Program-made: the position numbers and the translations under genes
Part shown: piece after piece, positions 13,650-21,426 of the stretch
How the letters are laid out: each line of letters begins with the position of its first letter
Position numbering within the stretch: position 1 is the first letter of the stretch
Assembly (NCBI GenBank): GCA_035620555.1
Contig: DASPGQ010000770.1
Span: forward strand, 1-37,579
Direction of reading: 5' to 3'
Length of the DNA: 37,579 bases
DNA from: Vicinamibacteria bacterium
GTDB taxonomy: Bacteria > Acidobacteriota > Vicinamibacteria > Marinacidobacterales > SMYC01
Notes under the pieces: generated by a model
What the model was told of the DNA's origin: nothing
What the model saw: the letters and a program-made list of their open reading frames with translations, nothing else
The model's database searches: none

Positions 13650-14993
13650 GTGATCGGGAGCATGCTTCTCATGACGCTGACGCTATCTACCCCCGCCCAG
13701 CCGCAACATCCAGGAGTCTTCCCCTACCCAATCGACGTCCGAGACTTCGACAACGGGCTTCGGCTCGTCGGCGTACGATTCGATAGTCCCGGGATCGCTG
13801 CCTTCTACACGGTCGTGCGGGTCGGGTCTCGCCACGAGGTGGAGCAGGGAAAGAGCGGCTTCGCGCATTTCTTCGAGCACATGATGTTTCGCGGGACGTC
13901 CACTTACCCCGAGGATCGCTACAATGACGTACTGAGGGCGATCGGAGCGGATTCCAACGCCTATACGACGTTCGACCGAACGGTGTACCACATCCTCGCG
14001 AGCTCGCAATCGCTTCCGAGAATCATCGAGATCGAATCCGATCGCTTTCAGAACCTGGAATACAGCAAGGAGCAGTTCCAGAAGGAAGCGGGAGCGGTTC
14101 TGGGCGAGTACAACAAGAGCGCGACGAACCCTTTCATGGGCCTCTACGAGAAGCTGCACGACACCGTCTACGACCACCACCCCTATCAACACATGGTGAT
14201 TGGATTTCTCGAGGACATCGAGGCCATGCCTACCCTGTACGATCACAGCATCGAGTTCTTCGACCGATTCTATCGGCCGGAATATGTCACCATTCTCGTC
14301 GTAGGCGACTACGACTGGGACGCGCTGCAACGGCATATCGAGGAGAAATATGGACGCTGGAAGCGCGGGCACTACTTACCCGACATTCCCGCCGAACCGC
14401 CTCAAACCGCGCCTCGCGAGGCCTCGGTCGAATGGCCGGCACCTACGCTCCCGATACTCGCCATCGGCTACCGGGCCCCGGCGTTCAGCACCGAGCGCAT
14501 CGACATGCCGGGACTCGACGTGCTCTCACAGGTGCATTTCGGGGAGACGTCACCCATCTTCCAGGAGCTGGTCATCGATAAACAATGGGTCGACTTCATT
14601 CAGGCGGGTGCTACCGATCACGCCGATCCACCCATCTACACCATCCTTACCCGGGTGCGGGTGCCGGAGAAGCTCGACGAGGTTCGCAAAGCCCTGCTGA
14701 ACGAGCTCCACCGGATCTGCGAAGAGCTGGCGGACGAGAACCGACTTCAGGCAACGAAGAGTCACATGCGCTATCAATTTCTTCTCGGCCTCGATACCGC
14801 CGATGCCGTCGCCAACACCATGGCCCACTACCTCGCGCTCACCAACGACCCGAAGACCATCAACCGCGTTTACGAGCTCTACGACTCGGTAACTGCGGAA
14901 GACGTTCGCCGCCTCGCGCGCGAGTACTTCCGCGAGGAGACGAGAACCATCGTGACGTTGTCGCCGGCTCCCGGTGTCTCCGGTGAGGAATAA
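13650..14993 (+). CDS. M16-family zinc metallopeptidase, catalytic subunit
   Basis: 447 aa from GTG 13650, nine bases after AAGGAGA (13634-13640); an upstream in-frame TTG at 13623 would place the ribosome binding site inside the gene. A signal peptide (VIGSMLLMTLTLSTPAQ) sends it to the periplasm. The inverted zinc motif H73-F-F-E76-H77 lies in HFFEHMMFRGTSTYPE and the third ligand is probably E153 in AGAVLGEYNKS. Both halves of an M16 fold are present. It forms a pair with the next gene, which lacks the zinc site, like the two-subunit mitochondrial processing peptidase and bacterial PqqF/G-type proteins. The complex probably degrades or processes periplasmic peptides. Confidence 0.93.
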   Translation: MIGSMLLMTLTLSTPAQPQHPGVFPYPIDVRDFDNGLRLVGVRFDSPGIAAFYTVVRVGSRHEVEQGKSGFAHFFEHMMFRGTSTYPEDRYNDVLRAIGADSNAYTTFDRTVYHILASSQSLPRIIEIESDRFQNLEYSKEQFQKEAGAVLGEYNKSATNPFMGLYEKLHDTVYDHHPYQHMVIGFLEDIEAMPTLYDHSIEFFDRFYRPEYVTILVVGDYDWDALQRHIEEKYGRWKRGHYLPDIPAEPPQTAPREASVEWPAPTLPILAIGYRAPAFSTERIDMPGLDVLSQVHFGETSPIFQELVIDKQWVDFIQAGATDHADPPIYTILTRVRVPEKLDEVRKALLNELHRICEELADENRLQATKSHMRYQFLLGLDTADAVANTMAHYLALTNDPKTINRVYELYDSVTAEDVRRLAREYFREETRTIVTLSPAPGVSGEE

Positions 14994-14996
14994 TCG

Positions 14997-16496
14997 ATGT
15001 CACCTCTTCGAACCTACCTCGCGTTTCTTACGGTTTTGGGTATGACGAAACTGACGCTTGGCGCGGACCGCGACGTCGTTCTGCTGAAGAGTCCGGGAAG
15101 TCCCCTGGTCGACTTCCGCTTCGTATTCCACGTCGGATCGAGCCACGATCCGTCCGGCAAGGAGGGCCTCGCCGCCCTGACCGCGCTCATGTTGAGCCGC
15201 GGCGGCACCGACGAATCGTCTTTACGGGAGGTGATGGAGGCTCTCTACCCCATGGCCGCGTCGGTTTCATCGCAGCCGGACAAGGAAGTTACGACCTTCA
15301 TCGGCCACGCCCACCGCGATCACCTCGAGCCCTTCTACGAAATCTTCCGCGAGCGGATCCTGAGGCCTCGATTCGATCCCGCCGATTTCGAGAGGAACAA
15401 GAACGAGCTCCTGAACTTCTTGACGAAGTCGCTGCGCAGCTCCGACGACGAGGAGCTCGGCAAGCACGCTCTGGAGTGGGTCCTGTACGAGGGTCACCCA
15501 TACCGCCATCCAGTGCAAGGAACTGTCGCCGGAGTCCAGTCGATTACTCTCGAAGACGTGAAGAACTTTTACCGGGAGCATTACACTTTCGCGAATTTGC
15601 AGATGGGGGTTGCCGGGGACTTGCCCGATGGGCTCACCGAGCGGATGCGAGAGGATTTCCGAAAATCCCTCCCCGCCGGTGAAGAACGGCCACGAACACT
15701 CCCAGACGTCTCGGGTGGCAAGGGACTCATGGTCACGGTAGTTCATCGGCCCGCCGCGGACTCCACGGCCATTAGCCTCGGCATTCCCCTCGACATCACG
15801 CGGGCCGACGGGGACTTCTACCCCCTGCTGGTGGCAAACATCCATCTCGGAGACCACCGCACGTTCAACGGGGTTCTCATGAACGAGCTGCGCGCCAAGC
15901 GCGGACTGAACTACGGAGACTACTCCTACGTCGAGAGCTTCATCCAGGAAGGCGGAAGCACGTTTCCGGTACCGAACATCCCCAGGCGCCAGCAGCACTT
16001 CAGCATCTGGATCCGGCCGGTAGCCCCAGAGAACGCTCACTTCGCGCTCCGAGGCGCGATCTTCTATTTGCGACGTCTAGTGGAGAACGGCATGACCCGG
16101 GAGCAATTCGAGGAAACGCGCGAGTACATCACGAGCTATTCCAAGCTATGGGTGCAGAGCCTCGACCGACGTCTCGGTTATCAGATGGACTCCCGTTTTT
16201 ATGGGACCGACTTCTACATCGACGAGATCGAGAGGCGCCTGGCGACGATGACGGTCGAGGACGTCAACCGCGCTCTGAAAAAACACCTCGACCGTTGGGA
16301 CTTCCGCGTCGCCATCGTCGCCTCGAACGCCGAAGAGCTGGCGCGTGCCATCGAGTCGAACGCCGAGAGTCCGGTGAGCTACCAGACGCCGGGAACGGCC
16401 GAAGACGTCCTGGCCGAGGACGAGAAAATCCGAATTCGGGAGCTCCCCATCGAGCGGGTCGGTATCGTTTCGGCTGAAGAGATCTTCGAGAAGTAG
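14997..16496 (+). CDS. M16-family peptidase homologue, non-catalytic partner subunit
   Basis: 499 aa, three bases after the preceding stop. A signal peptide covers residues about 1-23 (ending TLGA). The region equivalent to HxxEH reads KEGLAALTALMLSRGG, with no histidines or glutamate in the right places, so it cannot bind the catalytic zinc. The C-terminal half retains the conserved Arg/Tyr pair in ELRAKRGLNYGDYSYV, which in M16 heterodimers contributes to substrate binding in the partner's active site. Length is normal for the family. It therefore should function only as a heterodimer with the gene upstream. Confidence 0.92.
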   Translation: MSPLRTYLAFLTVLGMTKLTLGADRDVVLLKSPGSPLVDFRFVFHVGSSHDPSGKEGLAALTALMLSRGGTDESSLREVMEALYPMAASVSSQPDKEVTTFIGHAHRDHLEPFYEIFRERILRPRFDPADFERNKNELLNFLTKSLRSSDDEELGKHALEWVLYEGHPYRHPVQGTVAGVQSITLEDVKNFYREHYTFANLQMGVAGDLPDGLTERMREDFRKSLPAGEERPRTLPDVSGGKGLMVTVVHRPAADSTAISLGIPLDITRADGDFYPLLVANIHLGDHRTFNGVLMNELRAKRGLNYGDYSYVESFIQEGGSTFPVPNIPRRQQHFSIWIRPVAPENAHFALRGAIFYLRRLVENGMTREQFEETREYITSYSKLWVQSLDRRLGYQMDSRFYGTDFYIDEIERRLATMTVEDVNRALKKHLDRWDFRVAIVASNAEELARAIESNAESPVSYQTPGTAEDVLAEDEKIRIRELPIERVGIVSAEEIFEK

Positions 16497-16538
16497 GCGT
16501 CCTTCATCGGGGCGGCAGAAGTCGGGCCGCCTCGGGGT

Positions 16539-17765
16539 TCATCTCTGCTGCTCCGCTTTCCACCGCATCGCCATCTCGATCCGCGAACGGCCGCTCGGAT
16601 GATCGAAGAAGAGGCTTTCCTCCAGCGGCCCCGGGCTCAGCTTGCGATACTCGCCCAGCTTGATCGAGACCTCGGCGAAACCATCGGGCTCACGAGCCGC
16701 GTTCAGACCGAAGAGGTCGGCCTCGGCCTCGTTGGCGCGCACGTAGCTGTTTACGACGGGCGTCATGAGGAAAATGAACGTGGCGAAGAGCGCCGCGAGC
16801 AGAGGCAGGCCGGCGATGTCCCCGATGTCGCGGATTCCGAACCGCTCGCCCCATCGCTCTCGGAGGCGCTCGAAGAGCGCGTTGACGAACGCGAATCCCG
16901 CCGCCAGGAGAAGGCCGAAGAACAAGAGCCCCTCCCACACGTGGTTGAGCGCGTAGTGGCCGATCTCATGGCCCATGACCGCCCGGATCTCGGAGAGCGA
17001 GCACCGGTCGAGCAGATTGTCGTTCAGGGATATCCGCATCGTCGCGAGAAAACCGCTCACGTTGGCGCTGATGCGTTTCGATTGACGCGAGGCGTCGAAC
17101 TGATAGACATCGTCGGCGTGAACGCCGTTGGCGCGGGCCAGGCTCAGGATCGGTGCCGTGATCTCCGGGTCGTCCAGAGGCTCGTACTGGTTGAAGAGCG
17201 GAAAGATGAAAACCGGGCCGATGAGAAGCACGAACGACAAGAAGACTACACCTCCCACCGAGCCCCAGATCCACCATCGTCTTCCCGCCTTGCGGATGGC
17301 CACGTAGAGGCCGGCCACGGCAACGGAGAGGAGAAGCAGACTGACTCCGAGAGCGACCAGCTGATCACGCATCCACGGCCCGAAGGTCTGGTTCGCTAGC
17401 CCGTAGTGGTGCTCGCGGAAGAAACCCTGGTACAGCGTCAACGGAAACCCCAGGACGAACGTGACGACACCGTACGGAACCATGTAGAGTGTCGTTGCCA
17501 CGAAGCCACGTCCGGCGCGCGCTTCCGCCCAGTCGCGCATCCACGCCGAGAAGCGACTCGCGAGCAGGAGCCACGCGATTCCCAGCGTATACAAGTAGCC
17601 GATGAGCTGGAGCCAGTAGCCGCCCTCGAAATAGGCGTCCGAGCGTTCGCGTTCCTCCGCGGGCACGCGCGAAAGATAGGCCTCGGTCTCGGCCTCGGGG
17701 TCGAAGCGCAGCTGAGCGAACGCCGGAGTGGCCCAGAGAAGAGAAAGGAGCAGTACCAGGCGCAC
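16539..17765 (-). CDS. M48-family integral membrane metallopeptidase (Ste24/CaaX protease 1-like)
   Basis: 408 aa from GTG 17765. An N-terminal signal or TM (MRLVLLLSLLWATPAFAQ) is followed by several TM helices (IGYLYTLGIAWLLLA, LVALGVSLLLLSVAVAGLYV, WIWGSVGGVVFLSFVLLIG). The zinc site is VMGHEIGHYALNH (HExxH) with the third ligand in ANEAEADLFGLN, and RQSKRISANVSGF is the substrate-cleft region. The order and length match Ste24p/CAAX prenyl protease 1 more than the shorter HtpX. In bacteria such enzymes act in membrane-protein quality control; prenylated substrates are unlikely. It is convergent with the M16 pair, and all three genes are envelope peptidases. Confidence 0.92.
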   Translation of the reverse strand: MRLVLLLSLLWATPAFAQLRFDPEAETEAYLSRVPAEERERSDAYFEGGYWLQLIGYLYTLGIAWLLLASRFSAWMRDWAEARAGRGFVATTLYMVPYGVVTFVLGFPLTLYQGFFREHHYGLANQTFGPWMRDQLVALGVSLLLLSVAVAGLYVAIRKAGRRWWIWGSVGGVVFLSFVLLIGPVFIFPLFNQYEPLDDPEITAPILSLARANGVHADDVYQFDASRQSKRISANVSGFLATMRISLNDNLLDRCSLSEIRAVMGHEIGHYALNHVWEGLLFFGLLLAAGFAFVNALFERLRERWGERFGIRDIGDIAGLPLLAALFATFIFLMTPVVNSYVRANEAEADLFGLNAAREPDGFAEVSIKLGEYRKLSPGPLEESLFFDHPSGRSRIEMAMRWKAEQQR

Positions 17766-17809
17766 GCGCAGACGGTAACGACAACGAGGGGTGTCGTCAA
17801 GCTCGTCGC

Positions 17810-18730
17810 TTACTGCCGAAGCGACTCGAGTGTCGTGCGCAGACTCTGGTAGTCCGGAAGGTGTCGGGCGCCGACCGCCTCGAGGATGCTTCGGTAGCTT
17901 GGTGCGCCCCGCCCACCGACGAGGATCGTCGTCTCCGGCGCGACGAGCTTGGAGAGCCTCTGGATCTCCGTCTGGACCTGTGGATCGTCGGTAGGATAGA
18001 CGATGCTCAGAGCCACGGCCCGTGCGCCTCGCTGTCGCACAGCCGCCGCGATCTCGTCCGCGGGAAGGCTCGGGCCGAGGTAGGTCGCTCGCCAGCCTTC
18101 CGATGCCGCCGTGGCAGCCGCGAGAAGGGCGCCAATCTCGTGGAGCTGTCCCGATGGCGTCGTGACGACGATCTCGGGGGCCGCGGTCGCGACCGGAAAA
18201 GCACCGTCGAGGCTTCCAAGGAACGAGCGGACGAGCGCTGAAGCGAGATGTTCGTGCGCGACGCGAAGCGAGCCGTCACGCCAGGCGTCACCGATCCGAT
18301 GCATCAACGGGACGATGATCTGCTCCATCATCGCTGGCCGACTCAGAGATATGGAGGCCTGATCGAGGGCGCGCTGGAGTGCCGCGGTATCGAGTCGGCC
18401 GGTTGCCTCCAAGGCCGTGGACAGAAGCTGGTTGCCGTCAGAACGAACCGGTGCACGAAGGCGCTCGGGGGCGGCGCTCTCGTCCTCTTCCACGAGACTC
18501 TTGAGCTCGGGCGTTGGAAGCTTTGCGATTTGCCCGATGCTCCTTCCCGCCAGGGTCGCCCGGCGAAGAAGGATGAGGCGCTCGAGGTCTTCGGTCGAAT
18601 AGACCCGGCGCTGGGTTGGCGTTCGCTTGGGCTCGACGGCACCGTAACGCTTCTCCCAGGCTCGTATGACGTGGGCGCTCAACCCCGTGCGTCGCGCCGC
18701 GACTCGAATAGGATGAAATTCTGTCGGCAC
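17810..18730 (-). CDS. CarH/LitR-type B12-dependent light-responsive repressor (MerR family)
   Basis: 306 aa from GTG 18730. Residues 1-75 are a MerR-type winged helix (HPIRVAARRTGLSAHVIRAW, then RRVYSTEDLERLILL). Residues about 95-175 are the four-helix cobalamin cap containing the CarH signature W150-x9-E160-H161 (WRDGSLRVAHEH). Residues 185-300 are the Rossmann-like B12 domain, with H197 in QLHEIG as the likely lower axial ligand. In the dark, adenosylcobalamin makes CarH tetramers that bind DNA; light breaks the Co-C bond and releases it. The gene is divergent from a photolyase, so light-induced DNA repair is the obvious inference. ACATT-type repeats in the shared promoter region are candidate operators. 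Confidence 0.92.
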   Translation of the reverse strand: MPTEFHPIRVAARRTGLSAHVIRAWEKRYGAVEPKRTPTQRRVYSTEDLERLILLRRATLAGRSIGQIAKLPTPELKSLVEEDESAAPERLRAPVRSDGNQLLSTALEATGRLDTAALQRALDQASISLSRPAMMEQIIVPLMHRIGDAWRDGSLRVAHEHLASALVRSFLGSLDGAFPVATAAPEIVVTTPSGQLHEIGALLAAATAASEGWRATYLGPSLPADEIAAAVRQRGARAVALSIVYPTDDPQVQTEIQRLSKLVAPETTILVGGRGAPSYRSILEAVGARHLPDYQSLRTTLESLRQ

Positions 18731-18795
18731 ATTGTATTGTTGAACATTCGATATTTTCTTGTCAAGTTTACATTCGACTTAATACTTTTATAGAT
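18729..18795. promoter_or_regulatory. Divergent promoter region with ACATT repeats (candidate CarH operator)
   Basis: Three same-direction ACATT elements lie at 18729 (ACATTGTA), 18744 and 18770 (both ACATTCGA). On the minus strand TTGACA (18760-18765) plus AACAAT (18736-18741, 18-bp spacer) would start transcription at about the GTG at 18730. On the plus strand TTTACA (18767-18772) and TATAGA (18789-18794) are possible photolyase promoter elements, overlapped by the third repeat. Known CarH operators consist of ACA-containing direct repeats; the match here is by eye. Confidence 0.45.
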
Positions 18796-18909
18796 AAAAT
18801 GTAGCCAAAGGACACTGGTGGTGCGTGTCGCAGGGAGCCATCATTCGAAAAGCACGTTAGCGGGAGCGTTTCCGCTCGAAAGCCATGCCGGCCGAACGAG
18901 TGCAAGCGG

Positions 18910-20295
18910 ATGAATACCGCGATCTGGTGGATTCGGCGAGATATTCGACTCGAGAACAATGTCGCTCTCGCCGCCGCACTGGATCACGCCGAGCGAGTCG
19001 TTCCCGTTTTCGTCATAGACCCCGAGCTTCTCGCCTCACCCTACGTATCGCAGCAACGATTCGCCTTTCTTCTCGGAGGGCTCCGCGAACTGGATGAATC
19101 TCTCCGCAAGCGAGGAAGCCGGCTCGTCGTCCGCCGCGGGCCGCCGCTCCGAGAGCTTTCCCGGATAGTTCGTGAGACGGGAGCCGAGTCGATTTACTGC
19201 GAGCAAGATGTGTCTCCGTACTCACGGAAGCGCGATCGAAAACTGCGGGACTCGCTCCCTCTGAAAAGCCTCTGGGGACTTTCCTATCTTTCTCCCTCGC
19301 AGGTGCTGAAACCCGACGATTCCCCTTATACCCAGTTCTCGGCTTACCGTCGCACGTGGCTGCGCGAAGCGGTCCGACGCTCGACTTCCGTCTGGAAACC
19401 GCCGTCCAGGCTTCCGGATATCGGTCGAGTCCCAAGCGATCGCTTGCCCGACGTGCGCGCTCGAGACGACTCGCTGTTTCCTCCCGGAGAACGGGAGGCG
19501 AGGCGCCGCCTCTCTCGATTCTCGAAGCGGATCCATTCCTATGCCGAGGTCCGCAATCGCCTCGACCTCGAGGGGACGTCCCGGCTTTCGCCCTACTTTC
19601 GGTTCGGGAACCTGTCGGCTCAAAGGGCGGTGAGCGCCGCCTTCGACGCGATCGATGATGCGGCGGGAAAGGGCGAGATGAAGGGCGCGGAGGCCTGGCT
19701 CGCAGAGCTCATCTGGCGGGAGTTCTACATTTCGGTTCTGTGGCATTTTCCCGAAGCGCGAAATCGGAGCTTTCGTGGCGAGGGCCGGTTCATGCACTGG
19801 CGCGACGACGAGGACGATTACGCCGCCTGGTGCGAGGGCAGGACCGGCTACCCCGCCGTCGACGCTGGCATGCGAGAGCTCTCCCGAACGGGATTCATGC
19901 ACAACCGGGCCCGCATGATCACCGCATCTTTTCTCACCAAGCATCTCCTCATCGACTGGCGACGGGGGGAACGCTGGTTCATGCAGCACCTCGTCGACGG
20001 CGATCCCGCCGCCAACAACGGAGGCTGGCAATGGACGGCGGGAACGGGAACCGACGCCGCCCCGTATTTTCGCGTCTTCAATCCGATTCTCCAGGGTAAG
20101 CGGTTCGATCCCGACGGGCGCTACGTGAAGCGCTGGTTGCCGGAGCTTCGCGCTCGCCCCCGAGCTTCCGTACACGAGCCCGATCGACCGATCGTGAGTC
20201 ACACCGAGGCGCGGGTCCGAGCCCTTCGAGCGTTCCAGGAAGCGAGGAAACGGGCGCGAACGAGTCGACGAGACGAACCCGACAGGAACGACTGA
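18910..20295 (+). CDS. phrB: Class I cyclobutane pyrimidine dimer photolyase
   Basis: 461 aa. The N-terminal photolyase domain begins IWWIRRDIRLENNVALAAAL. The FAD-binding domain contains the conserved blocks AWLAELIWREFYISVLWHFP (in part), EGRTGYPAVDAGMRELSRTG, FMHNRARMITASFLTKHLL and GDPAANNGGWQWTAGTGTDA with W373. These give the FAD pocket and the dimer-binding site for blue-light repair of pyrimidine dimers. It is divergent from the CarH-type regulator, giving a light-responsive repair unit. The last ~65 codons (from about 20069) have a second, diverged copy at 21061-21260 beyond TA module 2, so the 3' end was involved in a duplication or insertion event. Confidence 0.95.
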   Translation: MNTAIWWIRRDIRLENNVALAAALDHAERVVPVFVIDPELLASPYVSQQRFAFLLGGLRELDESLRKRGSRLVVRRGPPLRELSRIVRETGAESIYCEQDVSPYSRKRDRKLRDSLPLKSLWGLSYLSPSQVLKPDDSPYTQFSAYRRTWLREAVRRSTSVWKPPSRLPDIGRVPSDRLPDVRARDDSLFPPGEREARRRLSRFSKRIHSYAEVRNRLDLEGTSRLSPYFRFGNLSAQRAVSAAFDAIDDAAGKGEMKGAEAWLAELIWREFYISVLWHFPEARNRSFRGEGRFMHWRDDEDDYAAWCEGRTGYPAVDAGMRELSRTGFMHNRARMITASFLTKHLLIDWRRGERWFMQHLVDGDPAANNGGWQWTAGTGTDAAPYFRVFNPILQGKRFDPDGRYVKRWLPELRARPRASVHEPDRPIVSHTEARVRALRAFQEARKRARTSRRDEPDRND

Positions 20296-20387
20296 CTGCC
20301 GGCCGATCAGACGACCAGGCCGTCGACGTCGGAGCCGAAGTAGATCGAATCGGCCCAGAGACGATATATCTGTATCGACATTTCATA

Positions 20388-20393
20388 TATAAT
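20388..20393 (+). promoter_or_regulatory. -10 element (perfect TATAAT) of vapBC module 2
   Basis: TATAAT is followed by exactly six bases and ATG 20400, so transcription should begin at the start codon. ATATAT elements at 20364-20369 and 20385-20390 could form a repressor site. No good -35 is visible. Confidence 0.5.
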
Positions 20394-20399
20394 CCAGAA

Positions 20400-20621
20400 A
20401 TGGCTAAGCGACTCGTCGAAATCGATGATGACCTGCTCGAGCGAGCTCGAAGCGTGGCGGGGACCGACACGATCAAAGCGACGGTAGAGACCGCGCTTCG
20501 GCGTCTGGTCGACCAGGACATGATACTTCGGCACATCCGGCGGCTTCGGGGACCGGGGGCCCTCGATGTCGGGAAGGTCGAAGAGGCGCGCCGGCCCAAG
20601 ACGTTCGTCAACCATGGCTGA
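20400..20621 (+). CDS. vapB: VapB-type antitoxin (TA module 2)
   Basis: 73 aa. The N-terminus is a ribbon-helix-helix of the VapB type: MAKRLVEIDDDLLERARSVA, then DTIKATVETALRRLVDQ. The C-terminal tail (LRGPGALDVGKVEEARRP) is the probable toxin-binding strand and helix. It should bind and inactivate the PIN toxin that follows, overlapping it by 8 bp, and repress its own promoter. The start is leaderless-type with no ribosome binding site. It lies 104 bp after the photolyase stop on the same strand. Confidence 0.85.
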   Translation: MAKRLVEIDDDLLERARSVAGTDTIKATVETALRRLVDQDMILRHIRRLRGPGALDVGKVEEARRPKTFVNHG

Positions 20622-21033
20622 GCCCCGTTACCTAGTGGACACCTCAGTGCTCGCTCGCGCTCCTCAGCAAGGCGTTGGCGACCGGCTCGAAGCCCTCGCG
20701 CGCGCCGGACAACTTTGGTCGTGTCGGCTCATCGATCTGGAGGTAATCTACGGCACGCGGGCCCGAGACGTTGACGACGTCATCGACGAACGGATGGCTT
20801 TACCCGAAGCTTCGATCACACCGACGGTGATGAATCGAGCGATCCAGATGGCAAAGATGCTGGCAGCGGCAGGCCACCACCGCGGGGCCAAGCCGTCGGA
20901 CTTGATCATCGCCGCGGCTGCCGAGTTTGCCGGGCTCACAGTGCTCCATTATGACGACGACTACGACCGCATCAGCGCGGTCACCCATCAAGCGACGGAA
21001 TGGGTCGCGCCCCGCGGTAGTCTCGATCGCTGA
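20614..21033 (+). CDS. vapC: VapC-type PIN-domain ribonuclease toxin (TA module 2)
   Basis: 139 aa from ATG 20614, which is within the vapB 3' end. Acidic PIN residues are in YLVDTSVLAR, LIDLEVIYG, KPSDLIIAAAAEFAG and HYDDDYDRISAV, a full catalytic set. The D-TSVLAR start and the H-Y-D-x-D-Y end are typical of VapC toxins that cut initiator tRNA or the sarcin-ricin loop; the exact target cannot be deduced. It belongs to a different PIN subgroup from the toxin at 4998, so modules 1 and 2 are not recent copies of one another. Confidence 0.92.
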   Translation: MAEPRYLVDTSVLARAPQQGVGDRLEALARAGQLWSCRLIDLEVIYGTRARDVDDVIDERMALPEASITPTVMNRAIQMAKMLAAAGHHRGAKPSDLIIAAAAEFAGLTVLHYDDDYDRISAVTHQATEWVAPRGSLDR

Positions 21034-21060
21034 GGTTCAGAAGCGTCGCTCGAAGCGCCC

Positions 21061-21260
21061 TTCGCGTCTTCAATCCAGTTGTCGGAACGCTACGTAGAGC
21101 GCTGGTTGCCGGAGTTCGAGATCGCTCGCGAGATTCCGTGCACGAGCTCCGTTCGACCGATCGTCCGTCACACCGAGGCGCGTGTCCGAGCCCTTCGAGC
21201 CTTCCAGGAAGCGAGGAAACGGGCGCGAACGAGTCGACGACACGAAACTGACAGGGGTGA
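21061..21260 (+). pseudogene. Decayed second copy of the photolyase 3' end
   Basis: This stretch aligns with the photolyase gene from about 20069 to its end. Both begin with a shared 16-bp start (TTCGCGTCTTCAATCC), and the copy has lost about 27 bp soon after. It still encodes RYVERWLPE, RPIVRHTEARVRALRAFQEA and ARTSRRHETDRG, against RYVKRWLPE and RPIVSHTEARVRALRAFQEA in the intact gene. About the last 60 bp are nearly identical; the middle is more diverged. It has no start of its own and cannot make a functional enzyme. With the intact gene it brackets TA module 2. Confidence 0.9.
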
Positions 21261-21387
21261 TTTATGGTGACGGACTCCGATCACTCTGTACCGCGTGAGC
21301 GACTTGCCCGGTCGCGAGCCGATTCCCAGGATGGAGAACGGCCTAGAACGACTCGCTCACCGGCGGACGCCCTGCCTCTCCGGTCAC

Positions 21388-21417
21388 TTGTGAAAGTGGG
21401 AAGAGTTCTCCTATCCT
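21388..21417 (+). promoter_or_regulatory. Possible promoter of the Ser/Thr kinase gene
   Basis: TTGTGA (21388-21393), 18 bp, TATCCT (21412-21417), each 4 of 6 to consensus. The predicted start falls within about three bases of GTG 21427, consistent with a leaderless transcript. Confidence 0.35.
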
Positions 21418-21426
21418 TTCCACCCT

